Assembly (NCBI GenBank): GCA_019828595.1 | Contig: JAHQRK010000037.1 | Coordinates: forward strand, 248,001-312,000 | Direction of reading: 5' to 3' | Length of the DNA stretch: 64,000 nucleotides | Origin: Aphanomyces cochlioides | Lineage: Eukaryota; Oomycota; Saprolegniomycetes; Saprolegniales; Verrucalvaceae | Shown: piece after piece, positions 41,270-52,699 of the stretch | Layout: each line of letters starts with the position of its first letter | Numbering within the stretch: the stretch's first letter is position 1 | Made by a program: the position numbers and the translations under genes | The notes under the pieces: model-generated | Told to the model about the DNA's origin: nothing | Seen by the model: the letters and a program-made list of their open reading frames with translations, nothing else | Databases searched by the model: none

Positions 41270-41882
41270 CGATACAACTTTAGTCACAATTCGTTTCAAT
41301 AAACCTGCGATCGCACTGTCAATCTACGACAACCAAGTTGAAATTGTACCTTCGGAGCAAGAAACTTGAATACGCTCCAGAGCCAAGACAGACAAACGAC
41401 GCTGAAGCATTGGGTTGATGAATTTTGTGTCCTCGGTTGGAAGCAACTAGCCAGTATACAACATTGACATGGAGAAGAATGTACCATGGAAGTCCACATA
41501 CTCGACTTATCATCAATCCAAAGCCAAAGTTGTCCTCGCTCAATCGTGAACGTCGTCAAACTTGCATTGTACACTGCGTTCATAATTCCAACATGATTCA
41601 ATTCCTTGTAAAATGACATGCATGTCTCCAATAGCATCTGCATCACCGATGTCAATTCAAAGTCAACTTGCTTGTGCTACCTTTGTGTCCTCGTGGAGTT
41701 GAAGCATAGCCTAAATCAGCGTATGTCAATATTTATGAAGTAGACTAGATTGCACTTGGCGTTCAATGATGCTCATGAGAACCCCTGACACTTGGTTGGC
41801 AATGATTGCAACGAGCGAGTCATCATAGTCAAAGTCATGTATCGTTCCTTTTCGATTGACAAGATGCAAGAGTCCAATAAAT
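41270..41882 (-). pseudogene. multi-GAF gene fragment B, left part
   Basis: Closely similar to about 54940-55545 of the intact GAF gene, including the exon encoding FTIERGQLWLW and the coding block MLLETCMSFYKELNHVGI. It is damaged and lacks flanking exons. It is cut at 41882 by the Crypton-bearing element and resumes at 46073. Confidence 0.85.
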
Positions 41883-42161
41883 GGGTGACTCCTGAAAGTC
41901 AAAATTCTATTTTCTTTATCAATAAATTTTGAAATTGAAAACAGACTTTCATGCAAAAACAATTTCGAAATCATTTTCAATTTCCATTTCTATTTACAGA
42001 GATATAAAGGGGTTTGTGAAAATTTCATGAAACCCTCAACATATGATATTATTGACTTTCTAAGGCAAATCAGTTTGTTCCTCCATTTTGGTTTCGTTCG
42101 ACGGCTGTGGGCATGACATGAAGACGTGGATGACTGAAGACGAACGCAAGCGTTATTATGG

Positions 42162-44431
42162 TTAGTCTCGACGATCCTCGTTCTTTACAATGAGCGCATA
42201 CAATGTAGAATGCATCATCTCCTCCAACTTTCGCTCTTTCTTCGTCCCAAGGTTCAAGTCGTGTCCGAGACGGCTGACGCACGTCACGAGCAGCGTAGCG
42301 CGAGATGGACTGTCGAGGCCAGGGATATGGATGGGCTCAATATTCGAGTAAGACATCAGTGTTTTCATGACTTTTGAGAGCTTTGAATAGCTCACACGAT
42401 CAACAGTACGAGGGAAATCTTTCGCTGACCGAAGTCGGAGAGGTGGCAGTCTTTGGGTGGGTATACCAGTCCACCATAAATTCCACATATCAAACAATTT
42501 CCCTCCAGGACATGTTGCATTTGCATTTTGAGATTGGCTTGCCTTTGACCACCAAGGTGGCTCGACTCCAGTCGAGCGTGGATTCGACTGACATGGCTGG
42601 GGCGCACAATCACTCGCGTTTGGTTTACCCTGGTTTTGGAGCTCTTGAACAATTCTCGAGCATAGTTGGTCAATTTCAGATGGAGACAAGCCCTGAGAGG
42701 GTTGTATAGATTCAATATGGCTGAGTCGAGACAGCACAGAATCAGGAATTGACGATGGTATATCGTTGATATTCGATATAACTTCCCGCAGCTGTTGCTG
42801 GAGTGTATTGATTTGGTCAGATATGATAACATGCGGGGGAATTCCCGTGGCTTTCATTTTCGTTTTCTCATTTGACAAGCAACCAACTTCCACTCGGTGA
42901 GATAGCTTTGGCAGCAATCCAGACATCCAAACTGGCGTCACAAATAATGGGTGCTTATCGTCCAGCGTCTCTCGAAGCCATTTTTGATGCCACACTAATG
43001 ATGCAAGCATAAATGGTATTGCAGATCGAAACGACGAAGGATAATTGTCCATATATCCAGGCAAAATCGTCTCCCATTCGAGTAAATTGAGGACTTGACC
43101 CACAAAATGCGGTGGAAGACTTGCGAAGTCTTTAGTGTAGACATTCAATCTTACCATAAGATTAGATCCGTTCACATAAATAAACAAGCCTGCTGCTGCT
43201 CGACCAACAAACTGGTCACTGCCCGGTCCAGAGAAGATGTAGCGGTCTTGAACTGGGCCAAGCGACCAACCGGCGCGCAGGCACACAGACACATGTGCTG
43301 GACCACCAGGGTTATTTGAAAGTTCACTCACTACGTCTTTTCTAAATGAGTGGGTTCCAACTTCATCCGCTGTTATGGCAAGACTCAACATTTCATCTCG
43401 ATGGCGCGAGCACGTTTTTGACAGCCATGTCGAGAATCGATCCTTGACATTTTCGCCAAAGATAAGAGTAGAGGAGCCACTTCGTTGGGCCCCACGAGTA
43501 AACACTAGAAGAGCTAGGCTGCGTGGGAATGTAGAGTAAATTGTAATGTGACTTTTCTACCTTAAAATGGGACAAATGTATGGATCTTGGGGATTTGCAA
43601 AGACTCGACGAGGTGAACACTTCCTCCCCTCTTGGTCATTCTTCATCATTCCATATTGAACAGCAAGTGCATCAACTACAGCAAATGAATTCTCATCAAC
43701 GAGCTCATGAGTACCCTCCCAAGACAAATGATCGAATCTAATTGCACCAACAGTTGCGCATCGAGCAACCAAGTTCCAACAAAACAGCAAGAACGAATGA
43801 GCGCTGGGGTAGTCTTTGTAGGTTTCCCCTCTCTGTATAGCCTTTCGTGAGAGAAAGTAGTAACCTTGGAGAGATAAGATATCGTTGATGTCGAATACTA
43901 CCATCTATCGTCATTGCATTTTTTCCTTCACCTATAGGCATTTCGCCGTCCTCCTTCAATCGAGCGACTTTGCGCTTGTAACCTCTCGAGAAATCTACGT
44001 ATTGTTAATGTATTTGAGATTGTCTGGATTACCAGCAAGCAGAGCCGTCATTTCGTCTGACATTTTCACCTTTGCCTCTTTATAGAGATGTGCAATCGCG
44101 CTCCTGCATCCATTTATTGCAGACGACGACTTGAACTTTGATTTGGACGCTCTATTCTTTCCAATTACGGTAGTTTCGTAGGATAGAAACAGCTTGCAGA
44201 TCCTGGGGTCGAGAGGCGAGAGGTACGGTAGTTTCATGGGATAGAAACAGCTTGCAGATCCTGGGGTCGGATATTGCCGGCATCAACGCAGCCAGGGTGG
44301 TTCAACTCGAGCCAGCTTTGCAATCTCCGCAGAATAGTATTATATTGGTAGCGTGTGTTAGACGACAGACACATGTCCACCACGTCGTCGCCTGCCTCCC
44401 ATGTCTGCATGTGGTCTTCTTTGTGGCTCAT
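42162..44431 (-). pseudogene. Crypton tyrosine recombinase, several exons, probably damaged
   Basis: An N-terminal core-binding region (NTRYQYNTILRRLQSWLEL ... SAINGCRSAIAHLYKEAKV) is followed by a catalytic domain. The latter shows RCATVGAIRFDHLSWEG (first Arg region), GTHSFRKDVV (HxxR) and GPVQDRYIFSG (the Tyr). Introns are suggested near 43510-43551 (joining ICPIL to VFTRGAQRSG) and around 43863-44035. A 58 bp tandem duplication (44166-44269) breaks the frame near the core-binding region. The long C-terminal part after the Tyr is of unknown function, with a coiled-coil-like stretch (SDQINTLQQQLREVISNIND). Confidence 0.78.
44166..44269. repeat. 58 bp tandem duplication inside the Crypton gene
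   Basis: TACGGTAGTTTCGTAGGATA at 44166 repeats at 44224 as TACGGTAGTTTCATGGGATA, followed by AGAAACAGCTTGCAGATCCT in both. 58 is not a multiple of three, so the duplication shifts the reading frame. Confidence 0.9.
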
Positions 44432-44664
44432 TCTGTCTGTATGAGCCTTGAAGAATCCCCTTGTGTGGACGACGAAACGTACGGATATTCGTGTTTCACA
44501 AATCCAATCTATCTCATGATATTTTCATTTGATACAAATTCCAAGTAAAAAAATATCCCGTGTATACGTCCAGTGAAATTTCACACTTCACAATCTCTGT
44601 GTGTATCCGGCTCATATCTTACACAAAACACAACTATTTTTAGTACACGGAATTACACTCATTC

Positions 44665-45392
44665 TCATTTCTTATTTTGTTGAAATATTGCCGCTATCAT
44701 TGCAGCAAATCGTTGATCTGATGCCTCACGTTCAGCAGCTCGTATTTCGCGTTCTTCAATTCTTTGCATATTTGCAAATTCACGAGATTCTTCACGTTCC
44801 TCGCGTCGAATCTGAGCATCAACTTTTCTTTCTTCGGCTCTTATTGCAGCACGCTCCTTGGCTGCTTCTGCTTCATTAGCTATGATTTGCGCCAAGGCAT
44901 CGTTGCTTCGAACACGATTTGACCGGACTGCCAAAGGCATTGGCGACTTTGGAGTAACGCTTGGAAATTTCTTTATTGTTTCATCAGCCTCATCAGGTTC
45001 ATCTTCGTCTGAAGGCATGCATCGTTCTCATTGTCCAGTTGAACTCGTTCCAAGATTGCATCTTGTGCAATTTTTGCAAGAACTACGTGCTTTGGGCAAT
45101 TGGGATCACCTGTAGGACCCTAGAGTATTTGATAGATATTAGCAGACCAAAGTTGATATACCGTTTGATCTCGAACAGCTTTAAACTTTTTCTTTAGTGA
45201 TTCGGGTATGCGTTGCATTCCTGTTTCTCTGAAGTGTTTCTCAGAAACAGCTTGCCAATCATCACTGCCAATTGATTGTATCTGTGTGATTGTGTTCATG
45301 AGACTTTCAAGCTCTTGCCGCTTGTAGCCCAGCGTCCCAGCCGGACGTCCCTTTGTTGTTGGTTTTGATTTTGGCCGTGCGATGTCTGTCAT
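44665..45392 (-). CDS. DUF6818-like Myb/SANT-type protein in the Crypton element
   Basis: The first exon (45392 to about 45163) has the start PAGTLGYKRQELESLM and DDWQAVSEKHFRETG, then SLKKKFKAVRD. A 42 nt GT..AG intron (about 45121-45162) leads to GPTGDPNCPKHVVLAKIAQD. This pattern is typical of oomycete DUF6818 proteins, thought to bind DNA. A further frame (45018-44665) continues with an acidic block and a long charged coiled coil (EAEAAKERAAIRAEERKVDA). The join between the two needs a one-base shift or an unrecognised intron near 45018. It may help the element or be a passenger. Confidence 0.6.
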
Positions 45393-45409
45393 GGCAATTG
45401 TATTATGGT

Positions 45410-45770
45410 TTTGATATTAATGATGGCACGTTGTAAAAGTTAGGCTGTCGTTGATACATAGAGCACATGAACAAACTATCTCTATAACTAGGGAGGTAAG
45501 CCGGCTACATACCTCGTTGGTCCAGTTGACATAACCGTCTGTTCGTGCATGAGCTCATACTGTGGTTTTCTGAAATCTATTTGTAGAAGTCAGGTTGTCA
45601 TTATGCTTACATGATGCACATGAACAAACTCGCTCCATAACTTGGGAGATGAACTGTTTACACCTTGTGGTCTAGCTGTCATAATCGTCTATTTCCCCAC
45701 TAGCTCATACTGTGGCTTTATGAGGTCTATCTGTAGAAGCTAGGTTGTCATACGAGGAGCGTGGACATAG
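45410..45770. repeat. two diverged tandem copies of a repeat of about 155 bp
   Basis: The block from about 45440 (TTAGGCTGTCGTTGATACAT..) to about 45590 resembles about 45593-45750 (AGGTTGTCATTATGCTTACA..). Both contain ACATGAACAAACT and GAGCTCATACTGTGG-like segments. It forms the non-coding left part of the Crypton element on its coding strand. No gene is recognised. Confidence 0.6.
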
Positions 45771-46072
45771 ACTAGTCGTTCTCCAAATGCTTTGTCGTCT
45801 TCACAACTTTCGATCTCGAACACTTGGTTTGAATCAAACACGATCTGTGTACATGCCATTCCTCGAACAAGAAATTTCAACAATTTTCCCTGTATTGGCC
45901 AATGAAAACTAAACACGATTTTTTGCAATTGCCTTTGGAAATTGAATTGATCAAGCTGATCAATTCATTATTTCTAAATCTTTCAATATTAAAATCATAA
46001 AAATAGAAACGTCGTCAAAAAATTTTGGAATTTGGATCATGGATTTAGAATTTTGACTTTCAGGAGTCACCC

Positions 46073-47330
46073 AATGTCTTATCGTCCACTCCCTGCTTGC
46101 CGTATTGAAACAGCGGAACAAACATAACCTAAGCAGCATTAAATATAGGTATCCATCACTTTTTGTGGGCCTGTTGAGCTCCAATTTCATGAAATAAATC
46201 GACTGCTGGGTTAAAGTGGAGATATTGCGAGACGTTATTGACAATCAAAGGCTCCTTGAGTGATAGTGCCTCTTCCATAATGCTATTTCTGTACCAAAAG
46301 ATAAGAAATCTACATAAGACGAACATTACTTGTAGGACATGGGTTTCAGATCAACGCGAGTTTTGTGGACCCGATAAATCGTAAAGAGTTCGTTCGTTCT
46401 CTAGTCGACTAAATAAATACAAGCGATACTTCGTCTTCTCATCGTATGTCTATACGTGGACGAAGATCAGCGACTTTTCATACTCAAGATGGGACGGACC
46501 CGGTTGAAACACTTGTATTCGTAAGTATCAGGCACGTTGATCAAACGACGTGTTTCAGCACATACACCAGCGTTTCCTTGTCCAAAATGCGCAACAACCT
46601 AGGTACCTATAAAAATGATGTTCGGCGCCGCCAAAAGTATTCATACCTCGATTCATATAGGGTTGAGGACGGTCCCGCTATCAATGGCACTTTGCCATGC
46701 ACTTAGGACGTGATCTGTTTGGGGTATCTATGAAAGGGGAGAACAATGAATTGAATGTACCATTGTTTGGCAATGTCTTTGTGATGAAAAGCGTGCACCG
46801 ATCTGGCAGAAAAGAATGTCAACCAGGTACCCTTACAAAAGCAAACCTGCGTCCAATAATTCTTTCGTCGACTGCATGACTAACTTCAATTATTTTGGAA
46901 TGTGCAAACAGGTGAGTATTTGCAGTGAGAGTGAGAGAAGAACTTTTTCACTCTTTCGCGTACGCTCGACTTCAATGAACGTCATGACTTTAGCCATCAG
47001 GCCACCGCAGAAATTTGTTAAACCTGCCAAGAGCCATTTGTCCTCCTCAGTAAATGGCAAACAAGTTTCAACCATCACATGGACGCCCATGCCACGGAAA
47101 TCTTGAATTTTTCCGCAAACTTGTAACACGGTAATAGCTTGTCGGTGCAAATTGGAAATAACATCGTTGCGGGGAGCTTTTGAGCTTTGTAAATCGATCC
47201 GTGCTGGTGTGACTACTCCTGTAGAGTGTGTGACCAAGAACTTTGTAGCCTGGGATATTCAGGATTTCCTTTGTATGATAAACATAGGCAGCAAAGCCGG
47301 GTGGCGGCTGTGTGTTGCAGAATTGATTGT
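46073..47330 (-). pseudogene. multi-GAF gene fragment B, right part
   Basis: Matches about 55540-57110 of the intact GAF gene with a deletion at about 46414-46416, where AATAAATACAAG joins CGATACTTCGTC. It continues fragment B across the Crypton element. It carries substitutions that disrupt the reading frame. It ends near 47330 where similarity to the GAF gene stops. Confidence 0.85.
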
Positions 47331-47451
47331 TTCGACTATTTTTTCCTTTTTTGACTTGGGTAAAACCCCGACTTAGTTACATCTTTCTAAATGTATATTT
47401 TATATCAATTGATAATGAATATTCAATAAAGTTTGAAAGGTGAACGCATAA

Positions 47452-48000
47452 ATGGTTGCAACGCAAACCTTGAACCTCAATGCAATCAGTCTCGCCGACA
47501 AGCTCAAGATCAAAGAAGAGCACAATCGGTTCCCAGAGAAGATCAAATTGGCAGACTGGGCCAAACATGAATTCAAGTTAGCCAAGCGCCTTGATCGATC
47601 CAAGGTTTCAAAAATCCTTAAGTACCCGGTGGTTGAAGCCTGCCATCTCAAAGCTAAGATCGACTGCAAATATCCAGACATAGAGACTGAATTCTATGAA
47701 CGGATTAACACTGTAAGGTGCGATATAATATTTGGAAGACTCCATAAATAGATTTTTTATGCTGTTAAACCACACATCTCCTGGTTTGGGAAAAGGAAAA
47801 TATTTCTCCTTCCCATGCCAAGAAACTCTTTGAAGTGACTGTTCTTGAAGCAATGCAAAGGGCCCAAGCACCGTGGCAAGAAGTCACTGAGTCAGCAATT
47901 TTGAATTGTTGGCGCCATACAGCCATCCTCGTTGAGGAACTGTATGAATTGGTTTACTTGATCAATACATTTGATCTTTAAATTAAATTTGCCAGGTTTA
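47452..48000 (+). pseudogene. pogo-like transposase remnant with central deletion
   Basis: The open frame 47452-47751 has a CENP-B/pogo N-terminal DNA-binding part (SLADKLKIKEEHNRFPEKIK, FKLAKRLDRSKVSKIL). A separate frame ending near 47982 reads like the end of a DDE_1 domain (APWQEVTESAILNCWRHTAI). The whole catalytic middle is missing. It is similar in type, though not in sequence seen, to the pogo-like gene inside the Polinton. Confidence 0.6.
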
Positions 48001-48503
48001 ATGACATGAATGATGATATGACGTAAACCTTCTAGTCTTACTAGTATACCATTGTCATAAAATGGACAGTCAACCAACATTGGGGAATCAACATTCAGTT
48101 CGATGTCTCTATTGCTATATTTTAGTGACAATTTTAGTGACAGCCATACAGTGTACAAGGGCGCATAATCCCAGGAACAATTGCGTCCGTGCAAAGTCAG
48201 GAAGTCCCGTTTATACTACTGTGCACATCCAAATTCCTGTCATTTGCCCGTAATCATCAGAGACGTCAGAACAGAACAGGTTTAGTATCTTTAGTATGCA
48301 TGGTTCCTAGCCTTCCAAACAACCCGAGAAGTCTTATTATTGTGACCTCATTTTCTCACACCATTATACATTTATAAACTCTATTCTGAAAATTGACTAT
48401 CCTGGGGTTTTACTGTAATACTTCAAGTACTATCACAAATCTTAAATATGAAATTCGAAAAGTGAATGGTGCAGTATTATTGGCTAATTTTTTTAACAAG
48501 ATA
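48001..48503. other. region without a recognised gene
   Basis: AT-rich DNA between the pogo remnant and the Mutator-like element. No coding, RNA or repeat feature was identified. Confidence 0.4.
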
Positions 48504-48842
48504 CCAATGTGCTGAGGAATTCCCCGGCAGCGGGTGTTGGACACCCGCTTTGACCAAAAAAACACCCGCTCTCGGGGATTCCGCATAATTTACAAAACGG
48601 ACAATGAAAATCAACAGCAATTGTCAAAGATGAGGCAGTTGGAATGGCACATCTTTTAAGCACTTCTAATTGGCTAAAATACAACCATATCAAAATATAA
48701 GCCAACCGAGATTGAAATAGATGAGGCAGTTGGACACCACTCATTTTGAGCACTTATAATTGGCTGTAAAGCATAACATACCAGGATTGGCTATAATTTA
48801 ACATTATTTACACCAACAATGCTATTATACAGTTTTGTTCTG

Positions 48843-49382
48843 ATGTCGAGCGTGACGGAGAATCATAAGCGTCGATGGTGGTGCCGTGTTGCTGGATGCG
48901 TTCACACGGGTCCCTTTACGAACAACCAATTCCCAAATCATGTCATGAAGATACACCCGGAAGTTCGTTGGTTCTACGGCGGTCGCGAAGTGTATTGCGA
49001 CTTGGTCGATGAGGGCAATCCAGACGCCCCACCTCGTCGCCAACGCAAATCTGTCGCTACAAGCAGCCCAGCAGTGAGCAACACTGCGAGTGTCACCACC
49101 ATGACGGACGAAGAGAAGGCCATCCTCGACCAAGTAGAGCGCGAACATGCTCATGCGGAAACGAGCGTTCGACTTGGTCTTGTGTTGTGCCATCGATTGG
49201 GCATTGACACTGTTGCAACTGTTGGAGACATCTTACACGATGTTCTGGACCAACGTCGCCTCAACGCCACTGAAGCTTCAGTTGCGGAAGAAGAACATTC
49301 GACTGAACTACCTGTTCCTGCCCGACGAAGCGAGAGAACGTCCGTTCCAGCGCGTAAAAAAGGGAAAGCTCGTAAGTGCTAG
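48843..49382 (+). CDS. second gene of the MULE, BED/C2H2-like zinc finger protein
   Basis: A 179-residue frame from the Met of MSSVTENHKRRW (an upstream ATG at 48819 adds eight residues). The N-terminal region WWCRVAGCVHTGPFTNNQFP, then NHVMKIHPE, has a C..C..H...H spacing like a zinc finger. The rest is low-complexity with an acidic helix and a basic tail. It may be an element-encoded DNA-binding accessory protein; no close family is recognised. Confidence 0.55.
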   Translation: MSSVTENHKRRWWCRVAGCVHTGPFTNNQFPNHVMKIHPEVRWFYGGREVYCDLVDEGNPDAPPRRQRKSVATSSPAVSNTASVTTMTDEEKAILDQVEREHAHAETSVRLGLVLCHRLGIDTVATVGDILHDVLDQRRLNATEASVAEEEHSTELPVPARRSERTSVPARKKGKARKC

Positions 49383-50116
49383 AGTCTTTTATAACTGGAT
49401 TAATGAACATTTTCCCCTTTGATTCTTTGACGACTGTGTATTTTCTTAGATATCTCACAGTAGATATCATTTACTATGCTTGTATACCAGTACAAACTTT
49501 ATATACTAGTAATGTTGTTTATGGCAATATAATATTAAATCTAACAGTTCACAACATGATAGAATGGTATCACCGTGATTTAATGGTATATAATGAAGTA
49601 AATGTTATTCATGGTGATGCACTGTTATTCAACATATGTAATGTTACATCACGTATATCACCTTATGTAATAGTACGTAAGGGATGTGTTAGTACATATT
49701 AATAGTTGATAATATATATGTGGGGTATACTGAGATGTAATGCAATAGTATATTATATATAACATTTAATGTTACTCCATACTTTTCACAATTTTAATGT
49801 AAACGAATGTGATATACCGTTATTAAACATGATTGTTGATTACATATATTACCATGAGGTTAATTTACTATTTAGAACGTTAGAGTATGCCATTGAATTA
49901 TCTCAAACGACACTTTATGTATTATGCAGAAGATGCAGTTATGGGAACTAACATTGTTCACATTCCTTTGGATCTTTTCCTTCTCTTTGGCTTTGGGCCT
50001 GGCTTAGTCGAGGATTTTGACGGATCACAAGTCACAGGGGCCAATGACTGGGTATTCCGTAGCAAATTTTGTGGTGGTAGCGGGGTTAAATGGCCACTGT
50101 AAATAGCCCTGAACGA
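49383..50116. other. AT-rich interior of the MULE without a gene
   Basis: Very AT-rich sequence with short open stretches only. No gene or repeat of note was seen; it separates the two convergent genes of the element. Confidence 0.45.
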
Positions 50117-52408
50117 TTAAATGGAATATTTCTCGTCGTACAAAGTGAAAGGATCCATGCCTATTGAATTCAGACATGCCACAGCATGAATACATGGTCT
50201 CTTTCTGTCAGACCACGAGCGGCATTGGCAAGTGTTAGCGTCCAGGTCAACAAGGCACCAAAGGTGCTGATTTGTCGTCTCAGGATCGTAATACATGGTC
50301 AAGAACGTTTTGCCAGGATTAACTACTTCAATCTAAAATACGGTAACACAATCATATCAGACGAGCATACTGCAATCTTTTTTGATTTCGTGTTCATGAC
50401 ACCGAGCAGTTTTTGCTGCACAGGAGTAAGGCCGTCGTCAGGCCAAGATAAACAAGCATCTCTAGTACAGTAGTGTGACATGTATTCATTCACGTCCTAC
50501 CTTCTTTTGTTGATATTCTTTAATAAGTACATGTACAAAAAATGCAAGGTCACAGCGTCAGAACTGCGAACTTCTTCACCAATCCAATTGTTCGCGGATT
50601 CGGCGAGGTTAGATGTTACATTATCGAATGTTGCACGGGGAAATGCATACGTAACCCAGTGCTCTAGCGGGATTTGCCTCAAATACTCCGCCGCATCTAT
50701 GAAAAAATTGTCGGATTGAGCATACAAAGTCAATAGCATACATGAATTCATCGAACGAAGTCTTTCGTGTATGCGCTCAAAAGTTTCGACACTGTCGGAT
50801 CTGGCAAGTTTGTATATTGTCGCAACTTGGTCGTCAGGAAGTCGCAGTCCACCCTGAGCGTTTATGTTTGCTACAATGTGACGCATACAATATCTGTGAG
50901 GTACATCAGGGCACACATTGGAGCATGCTTGAATTAAACCTAACAAAAAATTTATTAGTCACTTCGTTTACATGCACATATGTATTGGCATATGTCATTC
51001 AACTATAATGGTAAAGTATTCAAACGTAAAATACAATACAAAACAAAACAAACAAAACATACTAGCACATCACTGTATTCAGCAAAATGTGCCCATACAT
51101 ATCAGGAAATGCCAGTACAGAACAGTACACAAAAGAAAACATCAATATTGACATGACTATATCGACATATAACATGTATTATTTACCTTTTTGACGATCT
51201 GATATAACAACCGAGTCCGCTCCAAGAATGCCTGAGCACCTCAATTTTTTCAAGAACCATGTCCAGTGAACGGCGTTTTCGACAGGGACAATAGCTATAC
51301 CTACGAGAGGTAAGATTGCCTCCAAATCACCAGAACCTAGCACAATAACGTGATTATTTGGATCTTTTGCTGCAGCAACGAGGAGTGTTCCATTAGTGTT
51401 CATTAGGTCCTTAAGATGAGTTCCTACCAATGATTTGAAAACAAATAATATATTTTGCACACACCATCAATTGCAATGACGTTTTGGCAATAAACAAAGG
51501 CGGAAATACAAAACGACGGGATGAAAACACTTCTGTAGAAATGACCACAAAGTGTCTCGACATCTGCGAGTGAGCCAGGATTAGCATCGGCAGCTTGGTG
51601 CAAATAGTGTTCAAGTTTCTCGAACGAAGCGTCAACATTTCCAAACATGGACCGGGTCAATTCACGTTTTGCTCTGCTTGCACTTGAAGTTGAGATGATT
51701 TGTCCATGCTCCCGCTGAAAGAGGTCGATGATAAACTGTCCCCTGAGATGTCTTGGGTCTGTGGTAAATTTGTCAGTGTACTTTTGAAGTGTTTCCAATA
51801 TCTACTTGTTGCGCAAGTTAAATCACAATTTAGATCACATAACACTATAATGAATCAAAATGCACATGTATTAAGCACAACATATATGTAAATAACGGCA
51901 AATAACAGAAGATAACAGTAAAACACAGTTCATATCAGACGATATGGTTTGTACACCAAACACACAGCATAAACAGACGTGCAACGTATTGTGTCATGTG
52001 TCACCCCAGGGTGATGTCTTGCTGATTTTCCTTGAAACAAAGGGTGACTATGCATGAGATTCATGGCTGTGATCATGACCGGACCGTCCTTCTTCTTGTT
52101 CGCACGCACAAAGAACTCGCATTGAGATGCAGTGCATATCCAACGAGCGTCAGCCGCACTTTGGTATTTTTTGCCACGTGGAAGCCTTGTTCTAGGCTGA
52201 GTTGATCAAGAGCCGACCTGACATATCTTAAGCTCCCAAAATTGTTCTTCTCCACGGAATTGATTATTTCATCGACGACAAATCCATCGATTGTCTCAAC
52301 GGGCGGTGCTGTGAGCTTGTGTTTGACCGCTGCCAGCAAGTAGTCTTCAGACACATAGGAAGGCATTGTCACCTTGAAAACTGGTCCGCCCCACGCACAA
52401 ATCAACAC
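50117..52408 (-). CDS. MULE transposase with SWIM zinc finger, multi-exon
   Basis: The DDE domain has NVIAIDG joined by an intron (51424-51464) to THLKDLMNTNGTLLVAAAKD, then SVVISDRQKG, an intron (50940-51186), VPHRYCMRHIVANINAQ, and a Glu in NLAESANNW. The C-terminal exons carry LWCLVDLDANTCQCRSWSD then RPCIHAVACLNS, a SWIM zinc finger, ending at 50117. The N-terminal part (52408 to about 52075) contains a FLYWCH-like finger (ASQCEFFVRANKKKDG) that lies in another frame from the upstream segment, so a one-base shift near 52125 may damage it. The catalytic half looks intact. Confidence 0.78.
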
Positions 52409-52569
52409 TGCAAACTTATCCGTATTTTTATTTTATCCGGATATACTTGTTTTAGGTAATTATCCGGAATCCCCGAGAGCGGGTGTTTTTTTGGTCAAAG
52501 CGGGCGTCCCACACCCGCTGCCGGGGAATTCCTCCCAATGTGCTCATTTTGAGAAAAGACGAGAGAGAA

Positions 52570-52696
52570 ATGGCGCCAAAGAATAAAGCGAAAGGAGAGA
52601 TTGGCAAACCACCGAAGAAACAGAAGAAGGCGAGAATGATCCTATCCAGAAACATTAAATGCGATGCTTCGATCCTGAGAGTCTTGACGCACTAAT
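52570..52696 (+). pseudogene. unrecognised repeated gene, copy 2 (truncated)
   Basis: Starts MAPKNKAKGEIGKPPKKQKK and continues MILSRNIKCDASILRVLTH before a stop. Compared with copy 1 (40591-41016) about 0.4 kb of coding sequence is deleted; sequence resumes in the shared 3' flank (AATAATCGTGACAAAGAG). The MULE inserted 26 bp upstream of the start. Confidence 0.5.
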
Positions 52697-52699
52697 AAT

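Larger units (their letters stand above)
41883..46072 (-). mobile_element. terminal-inverted-repeat element carrying a Crypton-type tyrosine recombinase
   Basis: This 4190 bp insertion is bounded by inverted ends of about 26 bp, GGGTGACTCCTGAAAGTCAA at 41883 and its reverse complement ending at 46072. AAT occurs on both sides (41880-41882 and 46073-46075); the intact GAF gene shows the empty site (AATAAATGTCTTA near 55540). Its only recognisable mobility gene is a tyrosine recombinase on the minus strand, and it carries a DUF6818-like gene. Cryptons are not expected to have such terminal inverted repeats, so a composite origin is possible. Confidence 0.82.
48514..52534. mobile_element. Mutator-like element (MULE) with 10 bp target duplication
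   Basis: This 4021 bp element has terminal inverted repeats of about 75 bp starting GAGGAATTCCCCGGCAGCGG (48514) with the reverse complement ending at 52534. CCAATGTGCT is found on both sides (48504-48513 and 52535-52544). A duplication of about 9-10 bp is typical of Mutator elements. It carries a MULE transposase gene on the minus strand and a second gene on the plus strand. Confidence 0.93.

Noticed and set aside
42374..42709. Plus-strand open frame opposite the Crypton recombinase
   Set aside because: It is the antisense shadow of a well-supported coding frame and has no recognisable domain.
48513..48590. Rho-independent-type terminator hairpin (CAGCGGGTGTTGGACACCCGCT)
   Set aside because: It is an internal palindrome of the MULE terminal repeat, mirrored at 52458-52534, in a eukaryotic genome.
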